The notes under the pieces are model-generated. The model was not told the origin of the DNA. It worked only from the letters and a program-made list of their open reading frames with translations, and ran no database searches. Of a stretch of DNA of 14,525 nucleotides, positions 7,526-14,212 are shown one piece after another. Source of the stretch: JANRKT01 sp033763355 (lineage in GTDB: Bacteria; Bacteroidota; Bacteroidia; Chitinophagales; Chitinophagaceae); the NCBI GenBank assembly GCA_033763355.1, contig JANRKT010000404.1, positions 1-14,525 on the forward strand, in the 5' to 3' direction. The first letter of the stretch is position 1. Each line of letters opens with the position of its first letter. The position numbers and the translations under genes are program-made.

Positions 7526-10500
7526 GTGCCTTTAGCTGCCCGTCTGTTTTTGCTGTTATTATGTACTGCCCCGTTTGCCTCCTTTGCACAGGATAAAGGT
7601 GGTGAAACAAAAGATGCACCCGTAAAAAAAACCGTTAAGGGAGAAGTGTATGCGCTTATCATAGGCATATCAAGCTATCCATACATCAAACCTCTTAGCT
7701 ACGCTGATAAAGACGCTGAATTATTCAGGGAATTTTTACTGTCTCCTGCTGGCGGAAGGGTTAAACCATCCAACATCGTAACCCTGCTTAATGACCAGGC
7801 CAAACAGGGCAACATCATCGCCAAAGGTTTTTCATGGCTCAAAAATAAAAATCCCCATAAAGATGACAGGGTGTATATCTATTTGTCAGGCCATGGCGAT
7901 GCAATCAATGAAAAAAACCATTTTTTTCTTGCCTACGATTGTATTGGCGGCGACCCTTTGAATTACATGATTACGGGTGCTGTACAGATGTACAATATCA
8001 AAACAGCCATTATTGAACCACTTACAAAAGCAGGGGTAGAAGTGGTGCTGATACTTGATGCCTGCCGCACCAATGAATTGCCCGGTGGTGAAAAAGGCCA
8101 GCAGTATTTTTCAAGTTCTGTTAAATCTGTTGCGGAAGAACGCGTAGGCGAAATCATCATGCTTTCCACAGGGCCCGGCCAGGTAGCAGTGGAAAGCGCC
8201 AAGGTTGGCAATGGCCACGGTTTGTTTACTTATTATCTTATTGAAGGGTTAAGCGGCTTTGCCGATGATGACAGGGACGGAAAAATTTCGCTGATTGAAT
8301 TAACAGAATGGGTAGGCAAAAAAGTAAGAACAGAGGCAAGGGTTGAATTCAGCCGTACTCAAATACCTTATTTCTGCTGTTCTGATTTTAATGACAAAAC
8401 AGTAAGCCTTGTTGACAGCAGTTATCTTAAAAGCTGGATTGCCGCCAAAGAAATGGCAAAGCTTGCGGGAAAAGAAGATTTAACCATAACCACAAAAAAA
8501 GTTGGTGAAAAAAGCAATTCAGGAAATGAAAAAACAGATACCTCCCTTATTGCATTATTTAACCTCTTCAATAAAGCCATCAGGAACGACCGGCTGATCG
8601 GCAATGAATCTGCAGAAGGATATTATGCAGAAATGCTTAAGCAATGGCCGCAACATTCATTAACGGATGATGCCAAATATTCACTGGCTACTGAGTTTAT
8701 CAATTACGGCCAGCAAAAGATCAACCTGTTCCTGAATGGTAAAGACATTACCTACGTAAACAAGATGCGGCAAAAAATGCAATCGGCAGTTTCAACGGCA
8801 AATCTGGATGACAGCTCCGGGGTTTCAAAAAAAACAACATCTGCTGCAAGCATAATGCAGGAACAGGTTGACCGGATTGAAAAAATTGCAACCGTACAGT
8901 ACAAAGATGCTGCGTACATGATGGAAAAAGCCATTGCATTGCTGCAGCAGGACAGTTTCCTTATACAATCACTTTATCCCAAGCTCTGGTTCCTTAAGGC
9001 AAAAAGTTACCATTCAGGCGAGGACAAGGCGATGACCTATTCCTCCGCTATGGAATATTGCCGCAGGGCACTGGCTGCTGACTCCAACGCAGCATACACT
9101 TATCACATGCTGGGACTGCTTTACCGCGAAAAACGAAAAGATTCCTGCATTAATTTTTTTGAAAAGGCCATTTCGCTTGCACCCCAGTGGAGCTACCCTT
9201 ACCAGCAGCTGGCATACCATTATTATGATGGTTATGAAAATGCCAAAGCTGAAAAATATTTTTTCCGGGCCATTGCTGCAGATTCGTCCCAAACCCATCT
9301 GGTACGCAACCTCGCTGACCTGTATAAGGGAGAAGGAAAAAAAGAAAAAGCGCTGGAGTATTATTTGAAAGCTGCTAACGAAGACCCCTCAGACCCAGAA
9401 AATTTTAATTCATTGGGGGTATTTTATTATGAAGGCAAAAAATACAAAGAAGCCGAAGAGTATTACAAAAAAGCAATACAGGTTAAAAAAGATTATTTCT
9501 ACCCCCTGTACAACATGGCGCTGCTGAATGAATATGCTTTTTTAAATTATGAGCAGGCTGAAAGCTATTACCGGAAAGTACTTGAACTGAAAAAAAATGA
9601 TAAGCAGGCGTTATCAGGGCTTGCAGGGCTTTACAGCAAGCAAAAAAAATTAAAGCAGGCTGAAGGGGAATACCAAAACCTGGTAAACGCCGACCCACGT
9701 GACCCGGGTAACCAACTCTATCTTGGCAATTTTTATTACGGGGACATAAAAGATTTTGTAAAGGCCGAACAGGCGTATATCGCCGCCATCAAAATTGACA
9801 GCAACTACACATTTGCATACCATAACCTGGGGCTTATTTACAGCTACAAAAAGCCGGATTACAGCAAAGCGGAAAATTATTTTAAGAAGGCATTAAAGAC
9901 CGACCCCAATTATGTACAGGCAAGCAACCAGCTTGCCGAACTATATGTAAAGCAAAGCAGGTTTAAAGATGCAGAGCTGCAATACAAATACAGCATGACT
10001 GTAAAGCCCGCCAATGAAGAAAACTGCAATGACCTTGGCGTGTTTTATTACGACAGGAAAATGCCTGATTCAGCTTTGAAATACTTCAGCGAAGCAATAA
10101 AAATAAAACCTGATTTTGTTTTGCCCTATAACAACCTGGCGCTGGTATATGAAACTTTTTACCGCAACTATAACAAAGCTGAACAATGTTACAACGAAGC
10201 ACTGCGGATAAACCCTTCATACAGTCTGGCCCTGCGCAACCTGGCACTGCTGTACAAAAAAACAGGTAAATACAAAAAGGCTGAAGACATTTACCTGAAA
10301 CTGATAGCAACAGAGCCTGAGAAATACAATACATGGCTGGCAGCAGGAAATTTTTATTACGATGAATCAAAAGATGCAGAAAAAACGGAAAAATATTATT
10401 TGAAAGCGCTGTCAATTGACAGTACTGACCCTGCTCTTTATAACAACCTTGGCCTGGTATATGAAAATCTTAAAAAGGATTATAAAAAAGCAGAGCGGTA

Positions 10501-12373
10501 TTACCTGCAAACAATTAAAATAAGTCCTAAATATTCGCTGGGCTACCGTAACCTGGCTGCAATGCATGAAAAGCAAAAAAATTATGTTCAGGCAGAAAAA
10601 TACCTGATGCAGGCGATAAAGCTTCAGCCTGATGTTATTGAAAACTATAATGTCACAGGTATTTTTTATTACGACAGGAAAAAGCGGGAAGAAGCTGAAA
10701 AATATTTTCGAAAAGCATTACAGCTTGACTCCAATTTTGTATATGCCTGGCATAACCTGGCGCTGGTGTATCAATTCCTCTTCATGGATACAGCAAAAGC
10801 CGAACAATATTACCTCCGGGCAATAAAAGCTGATCCGGGTTATACTGCTTCCATAGATAATCTTGCAAAAATCTATAAGCAGCAAAAAAAGTCCAGGCTG
10901 CTTGAACAACTGTATGTAAAAGCGGTAAAAGACAATCCCGGCAAACCTGAATTTGCCAATACACTGGGTATTTATTATTACGACCTGTCACTGGCAGGCA
11001 AAGCAGAAGAACAATTCAACGTGGCTATAAAAGCAGATTCTAATTTTGTATATGCCTGGCACAACCTGGCGCTGGTGCATCAATTCCTTAACAAGGATAC
11101 ATCAAAAGCTGAAAAATATTACCTGCAGGCCATAATGGTTGATTCAGCCTATGCTGCTTCCATAGATAATCTTGGAAAGATCTACAAGCAGCAAAAAAGG
11201 CAAGGCTTGTTTGAACAACTGTATTCTAACGCCGTAAGGAACAATCCCGGCAAACCTGAGTTTGCCAATTCACTCGGGATTTTTTATTACGACCAGTTAC
11301 AGGCAGGCAAAGCAGAAGAGCAGTTCAGGCATGCTATAAAAGCAGATTCCAATTTTGTATATGCCTGGTACAACCTTGCACTGGTGTATCAATACCTCAA
11401 CAGGGACACATCAAAAGCTGAACAGTATTACCTGCGGGCTATTAAAGCCGATTCAACTTACACAACTGCCATTGATGATCTTGCCCGGATTTATAAAGCG
11501 CAAAAAAAAGTTGATCAGCTGGAGAAATTATACCTGAAAGCGGCGAAAGACAATCCCCTGAATAAAGACCTGATGAACTCCGCCGGCATCTTTTATTACA
11601 ATAACTCTTATGCCCGCAAAGCTGAAGAATATTTCAGGCGGGCAGTAAAAATTGATTCGGCTTATGTGTATGCGTGGTACAACCTGGGGCTGGTATTTCA
11701 GCACCTTGACAGGGATTCTTCAAAAGCAGAACAATTTTACCTGAAGGCCCTGCAGGCTGATCCCCTTTATTCACCAGCTTTTGATAACCTTGCTAAATTG
11801 TACAAACAAAGGCAAAAAAATGAAAAGGTGGAAGAACTTTACCTCCGTCATAAAAAGCCGGGCACCAGCAATGCATCATTCTATAACGAGCTGGGGATAT
11901 TTCATTATGGTTTCAAAGATGCCCGCACCGCAGAAATGTATTATAAAAAGGCGCTTCAGGCAGATTCTTTGTTTGAATATGCATATAACAACCTGGGACT
12001 GGTATATGAATTCCTGTATCACGATTCAATAACCGCTGAAAAATATTACCTGCGAACAACAACTGTAAACCCCGGTTACATTTCGGGTTATGATAACCTT
12101 GGCCTTTTATACCTTGGCAAACTGAACCAGCCGGTAAAAGCACAAAAGATATTTGAAACACTTGTAAAAAAACAACCCGACAGCAACCGGCATTATTACA
12201 ACCTTGCCTGCGCATTTGCCCGCCAGAACAATGGAAAAGATGCTTTACATTACCTCGAAATTTCCATACAAAAAGGCTATCGCAATTTTGAATGGATAAG
12301 AAGCGACAGCGACCTTGTTATTTTACATGGAACGAAGGAACTCGGCGAACTGATAAGGAAATACAACAGGTAA
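7526..12373 (+). CDS. exported caspase-like (C14) peptidase fused to about 32 tetratricopeptide repeats
   Basis: This 1615-residue protein starts with a signal peptide (about 1-21, FASFAQ before the likely cleavage). A caspase-fold domain follows at about 38-290. It opens with VYALIIGISSYP and carries the catalytic dyad: H123 in YLSGHGD and C180 in LILDACRTNE. A canonical EF-hand loop sits at 247-258 (D247, D249, D251, G252, S255, E258). A helical linker (about 300-485) leads to TPRs from about 485 to 1585, then an ending FEWIRSDSDL...LGELIRKY of the kind that closes many TPR proteins. The TPRs form ten super-repeats (see 9092-12187). No type IX C-terminal sorting domain is evident, so the periplasm is the likely site. 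The start is a GTG: the frame has a TAA at 7514-7516 and no later ATG before the caspase core. Substrate and partners are unknown. It is divergent from moxR. Confidence 0.9.
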   Translation: MPLAARLFLLLLCTAPFASFAQDKGGETKDAPVKKTVKGEVYALIIGISSYPYIKPLSYADKDAELFREFLLSPAGGRVKPSNIVTLLNDQAKQGNIIAKGFSWLKNKNPHKDDRVYIYLSGHGDAINEKNHFFLAYDCIGGDPLNYMITGAVQMYNIKTAIIEPLTKAGVEVVLILDACRTNELPGGEKGQQYFSSSVKSVAEERVGEIIMLSTGPGQVAVESAKVGNGHGLFTYYLIEGLSGFADDDRDGKISLIELTEWVGKKVRTEARVEFSRTQIPYFCCSDFNDKTVSLVDSSYLKSWIAAKEMAKLAGKEDLTITTKKVGEKSNSGNEKTDTSLIALFNLFNKAIRNDRLIGNESAEGYYAEMLKQWPQHSLTDDAKYSLATEFINYGQQKINLFLNGKDITYVNKMRQKMQSAVSTANLDDSSGVSKKTTSAASIMQEQVDRIEKIATVQYKDAAYMMEKAIALLQQDSFLIQSLYPKLWFLKAKSYHSGEDKAMTYSSAMEYCRRALAADSNAAYTYHMLGLLYREKRKDSCINFFEKAISLAPQWSYPYQQLAYHYYDGYENAKAEKYFFRAIAADSSQTHLVRNLADLYKGEGKKEKALEYYLKAANEDPSDPENFNSLGVFYYEGKKYKEAEEYYKKAIQVKKDYFYPLYNMALLNEYAFLNYEQAESYYRKVLELKKNDKQALSGLAGLYSKQKKLKQAEGEYQNLVNADPRDPGNQLYLGNFYYGDIKDFVKAEQAYIAAIKIDSNYTFAYHNLGLIYSYKKPDYSKAENYFKKALKTDPNYVQASNQLAELYVKQSRFKDAELQYKYSMTVKPANEENCNDLGVFYYDRKMPDSALKYFSEAIKIKPDFVLPYNNLALVYETFYRNYNKAEQCYNEALRINPSYSLALRNLALLYKKTGKYKKAEDIYLKLIATEPEKYNTWLAAGNFYYDESKDAEKTEKYYLKALSIDSTDPALYNNLGLVYENLKKDYKKAERYYLQTIKISPKYSLGYRNLAAMHEKQKNYVQAEKYLMQAIKLQPDVIENYNVTGIFYYDRKKREEAEKYFRKALQLDSNFVYAWHNLALVYQFLFMDTAKAEQYYLRAIKADPGYTASIDNLAKIYKQQKKSRLLEQLYVKAVKDNPGKPEFANTLGIYYYDLSLAGKAEEQFNVAIKADSNFVYAWHNLALVHQFLNKDTSKAEKYYLQAIMVDSAYAASIDNLGKIYKQQKRQGLFEQLYSNAVRNNPGKPEFANSLGIFYYDQLQAGKAEEQFRHAIKADSNFVYAWYNLALVYQYLNRDTSKAEQYYLRAIKADSTYTTAIDDLARIYKAQKKVDQLEKLYLKAAKDNPLNKDLMNSAGIFYYNNSYARKAEEYFRRAVKIDSAYVYAWYNLGLVFQHLDRDSSKAEQFYLKALQADPLYSPAFDNLAKLYKQRQKNEKVEELYLRHKKPGTSNASFYNELGIFHYGFKDARTAEMYYKKALQADSLFEYAYNNLGLVYEFLYHDSITAEKYYLRTTTVNPGYISGYDNLGLLYLGKLNQPVKAQKIFETLVKKQPDSNRHYYNLACAFARQNNGKDALHYLEISIQKGYRNFEWIRSDSDLVILHGTKELGELIRKYNR
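9092..12187 (+). repeat. ten tandem three-TPR super-repeats (103-104 codons each)
   Basis: Within the caspase-TPR gene, units begin at 9092, 9398, 9707, 10019, 10328, 10640, 10949, 11258, 11567 and 11876. Each is built of TPRs of 34, 35 and 34 residues. The first TPR carries LGIFYYD, the second has one extra residue in its helix A-B turn (as in YQFLNRDTSKAEQYY), and the third carries NLAKIYKQQKK. Four units have one more residue, and the first is one shorter. The units starting at 10640, 10949 and 11258 share an 18-base identical stretch AATTTTGTATATGCCTGG at 10733, 11042 and 11351, exactly 309 bases apart. Confidence 0.9.
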
Positions 12374-12402
12374 ACCAAGAAAGCATGATTTAAGATTGCA
12401 TC

Positions 12403-12427
12403 AAACCTATCATAAGCGATAGGTTTT
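12403..12427. terminator. hairpin between convergent genes, possible bidirectional terminator
   Basis: AAACCTATC (12403-12411) and GATAGGTTT (12418-12426) form a perfect 9-base-pair stem around a 6-base loop. It lies 30 bases after the caspase-TPR stop and before the engB end. The flanking A and T tracts are short, so termination strength is uncertain, but position between convergent genes favours the call. Confidence 0.45.
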
Positions 12428-12438
12428 AAACATGCACA

Positions 12439-12466
12439 GACCTGACCTTTTTAAAAACCTCAGGTC
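12439..12466. terminator. second hairpin overlapping the 3' end of engB
   Basis: GACCTGA (12439-12445) pairs with TCAGGTC (12460-12466). The interior contains TTTTTAAAAA, itself self-complementary, so a longer stem with a C-C mismatch pair is possible. The right arm includes the engB stop codon. With the hairpin at 12403 it gives two stems in an 86-base convergent gap. Confidence 0.35.
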
Positions 12467-13104
12467 TTAGTAAGCTTACCGTTACATTCATCAATAAACT
12501 CCAGCATCTTATCTCTCCCCAGTTTTTTTACAGCACTGGTTACGAAATGCGGAGGTAATGCAGCCCATGTTTTTTTCATGGTTTGTAAAAAATCTTTTAC
12601 ATGTTTGCTTACTGTTTTCTGTGTTTCCTTATCGGCCTTGGTAAATGCTATGCAAAAAGGTATTTGCCATTTGCCCAACTGGTTAATGAAATCAAGGTCA
12701 ATTTTCTGCGGTTCATGCCGGCTGTCAATAAGCACAAATACATTTACTAAATTTTCTCTTTTGCGCAGGTAATTTTCAATCATCTGCTCCCACCGGTTCC
12801 TTGCATTCTGCGAAACTTTGGCGTAGCCGTAGCCAGGAAGGTCAACTAGGTACCACCTCACCTCCAACCCCACTCCACGGGTGGAGAGGGGAGATGAGCT
12901 TTCTACTTCAAAATGATTTATCAATTGTGTTTTGCCGGGTGTGCCGGAAGTTTTGGCCAGGTTTTTCTGGTTGCAAAGCATGTTGATCAACGATGATTTG
13001 CCCACATTGCTGCGGCCGATAAATGCATACTCCGGCTTATCTGGTTTGGGGCATTGCTTATAATCCGGGCTGCTGATAATATAGTTGGCAGATTTGATGA
13101 GCAT
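12460..13104 (-). CDS. engB: ribosome biogenesis GTP-binding protein EngB/YsxC with an in-frame insertion
   Basis: EngB (YihA/YsxC) is a TrmE-Era type GTPase needed for large-subunit assembly and usually essential. In the 214-residue protein: G1 GRSNVGKS at 30-37, G2 SGTPGKT at 53-59, G3 DLPG at 88-91, G4 TKAD at 155-158 and a G5 TSA near 189-191. I chose the ATG at 13104 (MLIKSANYIISS); the open frame continues upstream only through the heptamer array and is spurious there. Between LINHFEV and WYLVDLPGYG, where the family has only a few residues, there are about 16 extra residues (about 68-83, ESSSPLSTRGVGLEVR). Their DNA is a palindromic element like the one at 13291. The insertion falls in the interswitch beta-hairpin turn, so the GTPase core should be intact. 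Confidence 0.93.
   Translation of the reverse strand: MLIKSANYIISSPDYKQCPKPDKPEYAFIGRSNVGKSSLINMLCNQKNLAKTSGTPGKTQLINHFEVESSSPLSTRGVGLEVRWYLVDLPGYGYAKVSQNARNRWEQMIENYLRKRENLVNVFVLIDSRHEPQKIDLDFINQLGKWQIPFCIAFTKADKETQKTVSKHVKDFLQTMKKTWAALPPHFVTSAVKKLGRDKMLEFIDECNGKLTKT
12855..12900 (-). repeat. REP-like palindromic element inside engB
   Basis: This 46-base stretch contains CTCCAC-GG-GTGGAG as a perfect inverted repeat, extended to CCCC and GGGG with one mismatch (12868-12891 region). Read on the minus strand it ends in TTGGAGGTGAGGT. The intergenic element at 13291-13327, read on the plus strand, ends in ACTGAGGGTGAGGT, and both carry a CCTCTCC / GGAG stem. Base composition is unlike the rest of engB. 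I infer the same repeat family, captured in frame. Confidence 0.65.
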
Positions 13105-13113
13105 AAATACGAG

Positions 13114-13218
13114 CAAGGTACAAGAAACAAGATACAAGAACCAAGGGCAAAAAACCAAAAGGCAAAAAGCAAGATACGGGAAGCAAAAAACAAGAACAAA
13201 AAAGCAAGAACCAAAAAA
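13114..13218. repeat. 105-base array of fifteen degenerate 7-base units (CAAGAAC-like)
   Basis: Splitting from 13114 in steps of seven gives CAAGGTA, CAAGAAA, CAAGATA, CAAGAAC, CAAGGGC, AAAAAAC, CAAAAGG, CAAAAAG, CAAGATA, CGGGAAG, CAAAAAA, CAAGAAC, AAAAAAG, CAAGAAC and CAAAAAA. Thirteen of fifteen units begin with C, and the register never slips. The array starts 10 bases upstream of the engB start codon. On the minus strand the unit reads like GTTCTTG or TATCTTG. Confidence 0.85.
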
Positions 13219-13235
13219 AATACAAGCTGAATAAA
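13212..13235 (+). repeat. direct repeat copy 1 (CAAAAAA...GCTGAATAAA)
   Basis: Ends in AATACAAGCTGAATAAA (13219-13235), which matches AATGCAGGCTGAATAAA at 13342-13358 in 15 of 17 positions; both are preceded by a C plus A-run. Together they bracket the segment that holds the intergenic REP-like element. Confidence 0.5.
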
Positions 13236-13290
13236 GGTTATACTGTTGAATCAGTTAGTACAAAAGCACATTAAAAATCCTGCAGCCGGG

Positions 13291-13327
13291 CCTCCCTCTC
13301 CCTTAGGAGAGGGACTGAGGGTGAGGT
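13291..13327 (+). repeat. REP-like palindromic element, intergenic copy
   Basis: CCCTCTCC and GGAGAGGG form a perfect 8-base-pair stem with a CTTA loop (about 13294-13313), followed by ACTGAGGGTGAGGT. The right tail has no full left partner, so the copy may be truncated or asymmetric. It resembles GC-rich palindromic elements of the form (CTCACC)...CCCTCTCC...GGAGAGGG...GGTGAGG that I associate with Bacteroidota genomes, and the element within engB. Confidence 0.65.
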
Positions 13328-13336
13328 ATAAGGAAT

Positions 13337-13358
13337 CAAAAAATGCAGGCTGAATAAA
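13337..13358 (+). repeat. direct repeat copy 2, overlapping a 15-base palindrome
   Basis: CAAAAAATGCAGGCTGAATAAA is the partner of the copy at 13212-13235. Its end overlaps a perfect palindrome CTGAAT-AAA-ATTCAG at 13350-13364, which copy 1 lacks. Confidence 0.5.
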
Positions 13359-13377
13359 ATTCAGAACGTTTAAGAGT

Positions 13378-13403
13378 GCGACCCCGCATGGGCGGGGAGG
13401 CGC
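13378..13403. other. GC-rich hairpin upstream of ubiE
   Basis: CCCCGC (13382-13387) pairs with GCGGGG (13392-13397) around ATGG; an outer GCG (13378-13380) can pair with CGC (13401-13403). It stands out against AT-rich surroundings. No T-run follows on either strand. It may be another repeat-family remnant. The rest of the 13105-13468 intergenic stretch shows no gene. Confidence 0.5.
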
Positions 13404-13454
13404 AAGAGAAGCTGATTTAACAAACAACCGCCCGGCCCATAGTTATTTAAAACC

Positions 13455-13462
13455 TACTTTTG
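13455..13462 (+). promoter_or_regulatory. -7 promoter box for ubiE-porT, implying an almost leaderless mRNA
   Basis: TACTTTTG matches TAnnTTTG exactly and ends six bases before the ATG at 13469. Transcription from such a box should begin within a few bases of the start codon. No TTG is seen at the -33 position. Confidence 0.5.
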
Positions 13463-13468
13463 CAGCGC

Positions 13469-14212
13469 ATGACAGAATTTGCACACGATAAGGTTGTTCC
13501 CTTTAAAACATCGGAAAAAACAAAGAAAGAACAGGTGGCGGAAATGTTTGACCGGATTGCTTTCCGATACGATTTCCTGAACCGCTTTCTTTCAGCCGGG
13601 ATTGATATAAGCTGGCGTAAAAAAACCTTGCTGCAACTCAGGGATATTCAGCCCAAAACAATCCTTGATGTGGCCACCGGCACAGCAGATGTGGCCATAA
13701 TGGCCGCAAAGCTTTTGAAGCCGGAAAAGATAATTGGCATAGATATTTCAGATAAGATGCTCGAACTGGGGAAGGAAAAACTGTTAAAAACGGGTTTAAA
13801 CGCGGTAATTGAGCTGCAAAGCGGTGATAGTGAAGCAATAAACTTTCCCGACCGGTCGTTTGATGCTGTGACCGTTGCATTTGGAGTGCGCAATTTTGAG
13901 CACCTCGAAAAAGGCCTGAGCGAAATTTACCGGGTGCTGAAACCCGGGGGCAAATTAGCAGTGCTTGAATTTTCAAAACCTAAAACAAAAGGCATACAAC
14001 AACTTTACAATTTGTACATGGGGATGGTTGCACCGGAAGTGGGAAGATGGCTCTCTAAAAACAAAGACGCTTATCAGTACCTCAACAATTCTGTGCAGCA
14101 GTTCCCGGAAGGAAATGAGTTTAGTGACATTCTGAAATCAACTGGCTTTAGCGACACATCATGCAAAAGACTGAGTTTTGGCATTTGCAGCATATACTGC
14201 GGAACAAAGTAA
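13469..14212 (+). CDS. ubiE: demethylmenaquinone methyltransferase (UbiE/MenG family)
   Basis: This 247-residue SAM-dependent C-methyltransferase converts demethylmenaquinone to menaquinone, the quinone expected in Bacteroidota. The family signature YDFLNRFLSAGIDISWRKK is at about 34-52. SAM motif I is DVATGTAD (67-74), the acidic end of strand 2 is GIDIS (90-94), GDSEAINFPDRSFDAVTVAFGVRN spans about 119-142 in two adjoining parts, and YRVLKPGGKLAVLEF (about 154-168) is the post-motif strand. Length is normal. The ATG at 13469 is preferred to a TTG three codons upstream, which lies inside the promoter box. The porT-like gene begins inside its 3' end with a 52-base overlap, so translation of the two is probably coupled. 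The symbol menG would be equally correct. Confidence 0.95.
   Translation: MTEFAHDKVVPFKTSEKTKKEQVAEMFDRIAFRYDFLNRFLSAGIDISWRKKTLLQLRDIQPKTILDVATGTADVAIMAAKLLKPEKIIGIDISDKMLELGKEKLLKTGLNAVIELQSGDSEAINFPDRSFDAVTVAFGVRNFEHLEKGLSEIYRVLKPGGKLAVLEFSKPKTKGIQQLYNLYMGMVAPEVGRWLSKNKDAYQYLNNSVQQFPEGNEFSDILKSTGFSDTSCKRLSFGICSIYCGTK

Noticed and set aside
10640..11875. Regular DNA repeats suggestive of a CRISPR or satellite array
   Set aside because: The repeats are in frame within one open reading frame and encode TPR helices; period 309 bases has no spacer structure.
11913..12215. 100-residue minus-strand open frame inside the caspase-TPR gene
   Set aside because: It is antisense to well-formed TPRs and similar antisense frames recur with the repeat period, as expected for a shadow.
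12341..12373. Type IX C-terminal sorting domain on the caspase-TPR protein
   Set aside because: The C-terminus is a TPR-closing helix with no beta-sandwich pattern, so no evidence for secretion by that route despite the nearby porT.
13105..13214. Upstream extension of engB and a 75-residue hydrophobic minus-strand frame
   Set aside because: Both are translations of the heptamer array, which happens to lack stops; they have no family resemblance and the EngB family start fits the ATG at 13104.
13114..13218. Heptamer array as a CRISPR or as a coding repeat
   Set aside because: Units are only 7 bases with no spacers, and it sits between start codons of two divergent genes with no conserved product in any frame.
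13378..13403. GC-rich hairpin as a rho-independent terminator
   Set aside because: No T-run follows on either strand, and both flanking genes point away from it.
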